Source of the DNA: Oscillospiraceae bacterium
Lineage (GTDB): Bacteria > Bacillota > Clostridia > Oscillospirales > Ruminococcaceae
DNA: 8,735 bases
Assembly: GCA_017396055.1 (NCBI GenBank)
Contig: JAFQND010000033.1
Coordinates: 1-8,735, forward strand
Direction: 5' to 3'
Made by a program: the position numbers and the translations under genes. This document shows, piece after piece, positions 1 to 5,474 of this stretch. The notes under the pieces are model-generated. The model ran no database searches. It was not told the origin of the DNA and saw only the letters and a program-made list of their open reading frames with translations. The first letter of the stretch is position 1. The number at the start of each line of letters is the position of its first letter.

Positions 1-297
1 ATAGGAAGCGGCGACCGGTTCATGGTCCCATTCTCTGTTCAGCTGGGCATATGTACCCACTCTGACAGCCGTTCCGTTGATCTTATTGCGCGAGATACCC
101 GCGGAAACTTCCATCGAGGTAAAGAGGTAATCCTGAAAATCCTTTGCGGCAGTGAGAAGAACCTCCCCGCCGTTTTCGGGGACCAGAAAGGTGGCGTTTT
201 CCAGACAGATCTCATCAGCGCCCGGCGTATACGCACAGCGCAGTCCCGGACGGTGCCATTGCATCAGTTCCGTTCTGAAGTCATATTCGTTCTGCAT
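1..297 (-). CDS. Partial CDS (N-terminal 99 residues), unidentified protein, possibly a carbohydrate-active enzyme
   Basis: Reading the minus strand from the ATG at 297 gives 99 codons without a stop to the window edge, so the gene continues to the left. The start is supported by GGAGGG at 311-306, 8 nt upstream. The protein begins MQNEYDFRTELMQWHRPGLR and includes the segment DFQDYLFTSMEVSAGI at about residues 59-74. I do not recognise the family with certainty. There is no signal peptide or membrane segment in this part. The divergent AraC-type regulator with a cupin sensor is a common arrangement for sugar-catabolism genes, and the mixed strand-and-helix character would suit the N-terminal domain of a multidomain glycoside hydrolase; this is inference only. 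The reading frame, start and promoter are well supported, but the function is not. Confidence 0.72.
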   Translation of the reverse strand, partial: MQNEYDFRTELMQWHRPGLRCAYTPGADEICLENATFLVPENGGEVLLTAAKDFQDYLFTSMEVSAGISRNKINGTAVRVGTYAQLNREWDHEPVAASY

Positions 298-305
298 GGA
301 ATTTG

Positions 306-311
306 CCCTCC
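306..311 (-). promoter_or_regulatory. Ribosome binding site of the leftmost gene
   Basis: GGAGGG on the minus strand lies 8 nt before the ATG at 297. It fixes the start of the partial gene, whose stop codon lies outside the window. Confidence 0.7.
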
Positions 312-331
312 GATCTTTTGTGAGAAAACAG

Positions 332-361
332 ATTCTATCAATTATATTTTACCATTGACAA
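332..361 (-). promoter_or_regulatory. Promoter of the leftmost gene
   Basis: On the minus strand, TTGTCA at 361-356 (-35) is followed after 18 nt by TAGAAT at 337-332 (-10). An alternative -10, TATAAT at 346-341, lacks a good -35 at normal spacing. The -35 shares five bases with the -35 of the opposite promoter, so RNA polymerase probably cannot occupy both at once. This is a consensus match only; no transcript start is known. Confidence 0.5.
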
Positions 362-403
362 GGCCGGATTTCTTGTGTTATTATCATTAAAAATGGTAAA
401 ATC
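346..403. promoter_or_regulatory. Candidate operator: 11-bp perfect inverted repeat flanking the divergent promoters
   Basis: ATTTTACCATT at 346-356 is repeated exactly in inverted orientation as AATGGTAAAAT at 393-403. The centres are 47 bp apart. The left copy overlaps the shared -35 region and the right copy covers the likely +1 of the AraC-type gene. The placement suits binding by a dimeric regulator controlling both directions, most simply the adjacent AraC-family protein. That assignment is inferred from position. Confidence 0.5.
355..385 (+). promoter_or_regulatory. Promoter of the AraC-family regulator gene
   Basis: A perfect TTGACA (355-360) is followed by TATTAT (380-385), which carries an extended -10 TG at 377-378. 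The spacer is 19 nt, longer than the ideal 17, and the extended -10 may compensate. The likely transcript start is near 392, about 35 nt before the ATG at 427. Confidence 0.5.
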
Positions 404-413
404 GTTACTTTTT

Positions 414-420
414 GAGGAGA
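414..420 (+). promoter_or_regulatory. Ribosome binding site deciding the AraC gene start
   Basis: GAGGAGA sits 6 nt before the ATG at 427. It overlaps the in-frame TTG at 412 and so argues against that longer start. Confidence 0.7.
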
Positions 421-426
421 GAAGCC

Positions 427-1293
427 ATGTACGCCTTCACCCATCTGGACCAGACCCGTCACGGTACGCCGTCCTTCCCGGCGGAATATTACTATGTCGA
501 CAGCCGTCACCCCCGCTATCAGATGCCCTTTCACTGGCATAACGAATGGGAGATCCTGCGGATACTGGCCGGAGAATTCAGAATGTATCTCGATGAAGAA
601 GAGTATGATGCCCGCGCGGGAGATATTTTTCTGATCCGTCCCGGTATGCTCCACGGCGGTATTCCGAGCAGCTGTACCTATGAGTGCTTTGTCTTCGACC
701 TTTACGGCCTTTTCCGCAGCATGGATATGGTAAAAGGGTATCTCAGGCCCTTTTACCGGCAGCTTCAGCTTCCCGGGACATTTTTCCCGGCGGCAGAAAA
801 CAGCGCGATATCCGCCATTACCAACGAACTGATGGCTGCTTTCCGAAGCAGCGAAGAAAGCGACTGCCCGGAACTTGTCACGGTGGGCTGTCTGTGCCGG
901 CTCTTTTCCTGGATCCGCAAGGAAGGCTGTTTTGTCCAAAGTTCCGCCGCTGCCGATGATGAACTCAGACGGGTGGATCAGATCAAGACGGTACTGGAAT
1001 ATATCGAGACCAATTTCTCAAGTCCCCTTTCCCTTGAAAAGCTGGCCGGTGTAGTAGGCATGAATCCCAAATATTTCTGCCGCGTCTTCAGCCGGCTGAC
1101 CCATCAGTCGCCAATGGACTATGTAAATTTCTACCGGATCGAACAGGCTGCCTATCTGCTCAGCAGCACCGCCCTCTCGGTTACGGCGATCGCCATGGAA
1201 TGCGGCTTCTGGGAGAGCAGCTATTTTACAAAGGTGTTCAAAAAGTACAAGGGCGTCACACCGAAAAAATATCGGCAGGCTGCTGCCGGATAA
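427..1293 (+). CDS. AraC-family transcriptional regulator with N-terminal cupin sensor domain
   Basis: A 288-residue cytoplasmic DNA-binding regulator of typical family length. Residues 20-90 form the AraC-type cupin: HWHNEWE at 36-42 supplies the usual histidine/glutamate cluster, and RAGDIFLIRPGMLHGG at 63-78 is the family's barrel motif. Residues 185-284 form the paired helix-turn-helix domain. Helix-turn-helix 1 spans about 202-226 and helix-turn-helix 2 about 251-276, the latter with the typical pattern AMECGF...YFTKVFKKYKGVTPKKYR. The ATG at 427 is chosen because GAGGAGA (414-420) lies 6 nt upstream; an in-frame TTG at 412 would overlap that site. The gene is divergent from the leftmost gene, which makes that gene and itself the likely targets. 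The ligand is probably a sugar or glycoside, but the sequence does not show which. Confidence 0.93.
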   Translation: MYAFTHLDQTRHGTPSFPAEYYYVDSRHPRYQMPFHWHNEWEILRILAGEFRMYLDEEEYDARAGDIFLIRPGMLHGGIPSSCTYECFVFDLYGLFRSMDMVKGYLRPFYRQLQLPGTFFPAAENSAISAITNELMAAFRSSEESDCPELVTVGCLCRLFSWIRKEGCFVQSSAAADDELRRVDQIKTVLEYIETNFSSPLSLEKLAGVVGMNPKYFCRVFSRLTHQSPMDYVNFYRIEQAAYLLSSTALSVTAIAMECGFWESSYFTKVFKKYKGVTPKKYRQAAAG

Positions 1294-1298
1294 AGTCA

Positions 1299-1336
1299 AA
1301 CTCCTCCCCGCCGAAACCGGCAGAGAGGAGTTTTTT
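1299..1336 (+). terminator. Rho-independent terminator between convergent genes
   Basis: The stem AACTCCTC (1299-1306) pairs with GAGGAGTT (1325-1332), with an inner stem GCCG (1310-1313) / CGGC (1318-1321), and ends in six T residues at 1331-1336. It begins 5 nt after the AraC-type stop codon. On the minus strand the hairpin is followed only by a broken T-tract (TTTGACTTT), so it may act more weakly as terminator of the operon ending at 1339. Confidence 0.85.
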
Positions 1337-1338
1337 CG

Positions 1339-1755
1339 TCAGATCTGTTCGCGTATGATCTCCTGCAGCTTTGACATAGCATCTTCGATCAGGGAGCTCA
1401 TGTTAAAGACTTTGATACCCGCAACCAGATTTTCACACCGGTTCATCGGCAGCAGGATCCGCACAGCGTCTGCCTGCCCGACGGCAACAGCCATCTTCGG
1501 TGTCACTTCGCCCAGCATCGAGTCGGCAATGACGATCCCGACCGGGCCGATGATCACATCTGTTTTACGACATGCAACGACCACCGGATTTTCTCCTGTG
1601 GCAGCCTCTTTCGCGCCCGCCTTCAGCATGGCTGCGGTAGCGGCCGAATTGGTGCCGACTGCCGTGATATGGATATTCTGAAACCGGGAAAGGATCTCTT
1701 TGATGAGCTGTGCGCCCATCAGGCCGCCGTGTCCGTCAATAACCGTTACCTTCAT
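1339..1755 (-). CDS. DUF3842 family protein of unknown function
   Basis: A 138-residue protein recognisable as DUF3842. It has the N-terminal glycine-rich strand-loop MKVTVIDGHGG (1-11) followed by GAQLIKEIL, a Rossmann-like beginning. Next come AVGTNSAATAAMLKAGAKEAATGEN (about 32-56), the hydrophobic DVIIGPVGIVIADSMLGEVTPKMA (about 65-88), and a C-terminal segment with LPMNRCENLVAGIK. The fold suggests nucleotide or dinucleotide binding, but no reaction is known to me. Two consecutive ATGs exist, at 1758 and 1755. The second is preferred because GGAGG at 1767-1763 is then 7 nt away, and family members normally start with a single Met before the K-V/I-x-V-I-D-G motif. The upstream gene's TGA (1757-1755) overlaps this start, so translation is probably coupled. 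It is the last gene of the operon. Confidence 0.9.
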   Translation of the reverse strand: MKVTVIDGHGGLMGAQLIKEILSRFQNIHITAVGTNSAATAAMLKAGAKEAATGENPVVVACRKTDVIIGPVGIVIADSMLGEVTPKMAVAVGQADAVRILLPMNRCENLVAGIKVFNMSSLIEDAMSKLQEIIREQI

Positions 1756-4700
1756 CATTTTTCCTCCGAAGGGTCTGTCTGCACCGCAGCTGCAGAGCGC
1801 TTTTTCTTCTTACGTGCAAGGACCGCCGCCGTTCCGATGAGGACAACGCCGCCGCCCGCAGCCGCCCACGGCCAGATGGCCGGCGGAGCACTGATACAGG
1901 CGAGTTCGATTTCACCGGTCGGTACGGCAAAGACCGCATAGCTTCCATCTGTCGTATATTCGACCGGCTTCCATTCACCGGCACTGCGCACTTCCAGCCG
2001 CAGGCTTCCCGCGCCCTCATATCCGGGCAGCAGATAACGGACGATCATCTCGCCGCTTCTGCCGGGGAGCTCAAATCTCCAGCCTTCCACAAACGATTCC
2101 CTCTTATCCAATTCGGGTGAAGCATCCGAGGCAGTCAGATTTACCTTGGAAGCGCTGTCAAAACCGCCCTGTACCAACAGCACCGGCCGGCCGTCTTTGC
2201 TCAGCTGATCGCTCTGGGTCGTCGTGTTCGTCGCCACATATACTGCACGGATGACCGTATCATGGTCGGCGGCACCCAGTTCGGAAAGGCCGCTCCAATA
2301 ACCGGTATGACCTTCTTTTTCGGGCAGGTCGGGAATATCCTCTTCTGCCAGTTCTGCGCCGTAATCAAGCTGTACCGACTCAACACTGCCGTCTTCAAAG
2401 ACAAAGGATACGGTCAGGGACCGAAGCTCTTTGGGAATACCCTCCAGCTTCAGGAAGGCTTTCATATCAATGGGCTCCGCTTTTCCGGCATAACTGATGC
2501 CGTCCACGCCGCCCAGTTCATCGCTGACGAAGAGATTTCCCTCCATCTGGTCCGCCTTACCGGCGATCGCGCCGCTGCAGGCGACCATGGTTTTCAGCTG
2601 TGCCTGACTGCGGCAGCCGGTCAGTTCAGATGCCGCGCCGGCAATACCGCCCACATAACTCGCACCGGACAAAAGGCCCTTCGACCAGCAATCCCGCACG
2701 GGAGTTTCAGCTTCACCGGCGATACCGCCCGAATAACTGCCCGCGGAGGAGACATTACTCACCGACACACAGCCGGTGACAACACCCAGACCCGCCTTGC
2801 CGACCACGCCGCCGGTGCAGTCTTTACGGGAGGAGACATCACCCTTGTTGGTACAGCCGTCCAGGACCGCCCGGGTCTGCAGCTGCATACTCACCAGCGG
2901 CATACTGTCCAGCTTCAGTTCCAGATCGGGGTCAATGCTGACTTCGACCGCCATGGAGCCGGCAATACCGCCGGTATTGGTGTCGCCTTCCACTTCACCC
3001 AGATTGGTACAGCTGCTGACAGTGCCGAGCGAAATGCCGAAGGGTCCGGCTTCTTCTTCAGAAACATCCACGATCAGATCCCCCGTACCGGAGGGCTGCA
3101 TCATGGAAGCAGTGATATCATCAAAGCTGCCGATCAGATCTCTCACGCTGCTGATCAGGTCGCCGGTCATTTTGGATGCCGCCTGCTGCAGTGCTTCCAT
3201 CTCCGCCAGCATAGCATCCAGCGTCACACTGAGATTTTCGCTGTCCTTCCGGAACTGATCCTCCAGTTTGGGCAGCTCAAGGGCAGGGTTTTTCGCCTGG
3301 TCGGCAAAGATTTTTGCCAACTCGCCGAGAGAGTCGGCCGTAAACGACGAAGCATCACCGATGGCTTCCATCACTTCGCCAAAGATCTCTGCACCGTCCT
3401 GCATCTCATTGCCGATATCCTGCAGGGGCGGCAGCGTTTCACGGATATGGTCAAAGGCATCCCGGATATTTTCAGCTGCATCTTTCATCGAATCCATGGC
3501 CTGCTGTGTATATTTCCAGCATTTCTGCAAGAGCGCCATATCAGGGTCTTTTTCGGCCGTCAGCGCCTGCATGAGGACTTTTACCTCTTTGCTCAGAGCG
3601 TTGGCTGCCTCACCGCTCGTTTCCAGAGCAGCCTTTACTGCCGCCAGTTCTTCCGCCAGCACCCCGCTGTCCATGGGAAGATCGTCCTGTTCCAGTTTCG
3701 CAAAGCCTTCGGCCAGTTTTCCCACTGCAGAAGCAGTATCCTTCATCGTCACAGCCAACGCCCGCAGGGCGATCTCTGTCTGGGCTGCGGCAGCTTTGGT
3801 CTCTTCGGTCGTTCCCAGCGCCCGAAGCAGATTGTTCAGTGCTTTTTTCAGCGCCGCCGCTGCTTCTTTCACATCATCGAACGAATCGGAGAGCTCATCC
3901 ATGGCGTCATAGATCTCTTCCATGACTTCTTCGGCGGGATCGCCCGCCTCTGCCATCTCTGCCAGCGCTTCCTTCATATAGAGAAAAGCGTCTTCCATAC
4001 TGTCAAACGTGCCTTCGATATCTTCGATCATCGGCACAGCCATCTCGGTCATCCGGGAAATGCGGGCGCTCAGATCATTGACCGTGTCCACGGCGCCTTC
4101 ACCCAGGTCCAGAATTCCGCCCAGCATTCCTTCGATGCTGTCTTTCGCGTCACCGGTCAGTTCGCCCAAATTGGTCATATGACCGGAAATGCTGCTGTTT
4201 CCGCCGCCCATTCCGGCAAGCATACCGTCCAGTTTTTCCTGCAGGCCGCTAAAAGCCGACCCAAGTCCCATCAGCGACTCAGTCTCCAGCTTCGGCTGCA
4301 TAAAGGGTTCCATCTGTCCGACGATGCCGCCGACTTCCTTACGGCCATGCACATTGCCGTGATTGGTGCAGTTGACGATATAGCCGCTCTGACGGCCGAC
4401 AATGCCGCCCACATTATAACCGGTATGGGGATAACCGATATCGCCGCGGCTGATACAATGCTGGATAAATCCGGCTGAATAGCCCGCAATACCGCCGGTA
4501 TCGGTACAGGCGGTAAAATTCTCACTGGCTGCGATATCCTCCAGCTTCAGGCCATCCAGTTCCGGTGTGACGGTCTCCACGTCAGCATTGACATCTGCCG
4601 TACTGATACAGCGGATAAGGCTGCCGCTGTTTTTGCCGACGATACCGCCGGTGACATGCTCACCGGATACTTCACCAGATACGCTGCATCCGACGATCTG

Positions 4701-5474
4701 GCTGCCCATCTCATTGACGCCGGCAATACCGCCCACATTGTCCGAACCTTCCACAACGCCTTCAAAGGTACAGCGGGCGATGGTGCCTCTGTTCTCGCCG
4801 GCAATGCCGCCGGTCGCTTCCCATCCGCCCGAAACGATCACCCGTCCGGTCACGTTCAGGTCTTTGACCTCTGCTCCCTGCTGGATATAGCGGAACAGGC
4901 CCTTGCAGGAGCCCTCTTCATTCAGATCAAGGCCGCTGATGGTGTGGCCTTCGCCGTCAAAGATACCGCCGAAAGTGGGGACGATCCCGTCATTTTCCAG
5001 CACAAGGTCGGTTTTCAGATGAACCTCCTTGTCTTTTGACCAGGTATCCAGCCGGCAATTGCGCGTAAATTCTTCCCAGTCATCATGATCCCGGATATTG
5101 ACCGTGATCCATTCAATGGGCTCTTTCTCTTCAGAACCGCCCAGCAGCGTCTCCACGTCGACACCCATATACTGGCTGATCATCTCAGCTGTTTCGGCAT
5201 CGATACTGCCGCCCATGAACTGTTCCAGCATGGCGGCCATGTCACCGCCCGAGCCGCCGCCCATCAATGCCTGATACTGCTCCATCATTTCGCTCATATC
5301 GGCATCCGAACCGCCGCCCATCAACGCCTGATATTGCTGCATCATCGAACTCATATCGTTTTGTTCCGGCACAGAGGTCTCACCCACCGCTCCCAGCGGA
5401 AGGGCGCTGAACAAAACGCCAAATCCCAGAAACCAGGCGAGAGACCGCCGCAAGATATCAGTTTTCCGTTTCAT
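1755..5474 (-). CDS. Secreted, membrane-anchored GLUG-repeat protein with large helical insert
   Basis: A 1239-residue extracytoplasmic protein. Residues 1-31 are a signal peptide (KRKTDILRR, then a hydrophobic core, cleavage likely after AVG). Residues 41-78 hold two near-identical 19-residue Met/Gly-rich repeats plus a partial third. A solenoid cap follows at about 118-190 (GGIFDGEGHTISGLDL). GLUG modules (T/V/S-G-G-I/V-A/V-G) start near 221, 247, 275, 326, 355 and 381, and again near 834, 887, 915, 941 and 967, mostly preceded by a conserved Cys-Ser/Thr. Between the two sets, residues 399-794 are acidic, Ala/Leu/Met-rich predicted helix with heptad-like patterns. Residues about 1015-1080 resemble an InlB/Flg_new-type beta domain. 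A hydrophobic segment (about 1200-1219) followed by RKKKKR anchors the C-terminus; there is no LPxTG. The ATG at 5474 is preferred over the upstream GTG at 5507: GGGGGAA lies 8 nt before it, and it places the signal peptide directly at the N-terminus. It overlaps the MMPL gene by 17 nt. Function is unknown; a partner or scaffold for the transporter is inferred. Confidence 0.9.
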   Translation of the reverse strand: MKRKTDILRRSLAWFLGFGVLFSALPLGAVGETSVPEQNDMSSMMQQYQALMGGGSDADMSEMMEQYQALMGGGSGGDMAAMLEQFMGGSIDAETAEMISQYMGVDVETLLGGSEEKEPIEWITVNIRDHDDWEEFTRNCRLDTWSKDKEVHLKTDLVLENDGIVPTFGGIFDGEGHTISGLDLNEEGSCKGLFRYIQQGAEVKDLNVTGRVIVSGGWEATGGIAGENRGTIARCTFEGVVEGSDNVGGIAGVNEMGSQIVGCSVSGEVSGEHVTGGIVGKNSGSLIRCISTADVNADVETVTPELDGLKLEDIAASENFTACTDTGGIAGYSAGFIQHCISRGDIGYPHTGYNVGGIVGRQSGYIVNCTNHGNVHGRKEVGGIVGQMEPFMQPKLETESLMGLGSAFSGLQEKLDGMLAGMGGGNSSISGHMTNLGELTGDAKDSIEGMLGGILDLGEGAVDTVNDLSARISRMTEMAVPMIEDIEGTFDSMEDAFLYMKEALAEMAEAGDPAEEVMEEIYDAMDELSDSFDDVKEAAAALKKALNNLLRALGTTEETKAAAAQTEIALRALAVTMKDTASAVGKLAEGFAKLEQDDLPMDSGVLAEELAAVKAALETSGEAANALSKEVKVLMQALTAEKDPDMALLQKCWKYTQQAMDSMKDAAENIRDAFDHIRETLPPLQDIGNEMQDGAEIFGEVMEAIGDASSFTADSLGELAKIFADQAKNPALELPKLEDQFRKDSENLSVTLDAMLAEMEALQQAASKMTGDLISSVRDLIGSFDDITASMMQPSGTGDLIVDVSEEEAGPFGISLGTVSSCTNLGEVEGDTNTGGIAGSMAVEVSIDPDLELKLDSMPLVSMQLQTRAVLDGCTNKGDVSSRKDCTGGVVGKAGLGVVTGCVSVSNVSSAGSYSGGIAGEAETPVRDCWSKGLLSGASYVGGIAGAASELTGCRSQAQLKTMVACSGAIAGKADQMEGNLFVSDELGGVDGISYAGKAEPIDMKAFLKLEGIPKELRSLTVSFVFEDGSVESVQLDYGAELAEEDIPDLPEKEGHTGYWSGLSELGAADHDTVIRAVYVATNTTTQSDQLSKDGRPVLLVQGGFDSASKVNLTASDASPELDKRESFVEGWRFELPGRSGEMIVRYLLPGYEGAGSLRLEVRSAGEWKPVEYTTDGSYAVFAVPTGEIELACISAPPAIWPWAAAGGGVVLIGTAAVLARKKKKRSAAAVQTDPSEEK
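3093..4280 (-). other. Helical, coiled-coil-like insert interrupting the GLUG solenoid
   Basis: This part encodes residues 399-794 of the GLUG protein. It is free of GLUG motifs and Cys-Ser/Thr strands. It is rich in Ala, Leu, Met, Glu and Asp with hydrophobic residues in i/i+3/i+4 spacing, for example EEVMEEIYDAMDELSDSF and DVKEAAAALKKALNNLLRAL. A few Gly/Pro-containing breaks (near residues 425-430, 510-513, 598-602, 680-683 and 730-735) suggest several long helices folded back on each other. GLUG modules resume on the far side, so this is an internal insertion rather than a terminal fusion. Confidence 0.7.
5241..5354 (-). repeat. 57-nt tandem repeat encoding a 19-residue Met/Gly-rich motif
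   Basis: Two adjacent 57-nt units (5354-5298 and 5297-5241) encode MSSMMQQYQALMGGGSDAD and MSEMMEQYQALMGGGSGGD. A degenerate third unit (MAAMLEQFMGGS) follows. The units differ at several synonymous and non-synonymous positions, so the duplication is not very recent. They lie immediately after the signal peptide and may be an extracytoplasmic linker or a self-association segment. Confidence 0.85.

Noticed and set aside
412..426. In-frame TTG start for the AraC-type gene
   Set aside because: It overlaps the GAGGAGA ribosome binding site that serves the ATG at 427.
2262..4478. A 738-codon open frame on the plus strand, antisense to the GLUG gene
   Set aside because: It lacks a ribosome binding site and promoter, has a His/Gln/Phe-rich composition with no recognisable domain, and mirrors the codon bias of the minus-strand gene. 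The minus-strand reading has a signal peptide, repeats and an anchor.
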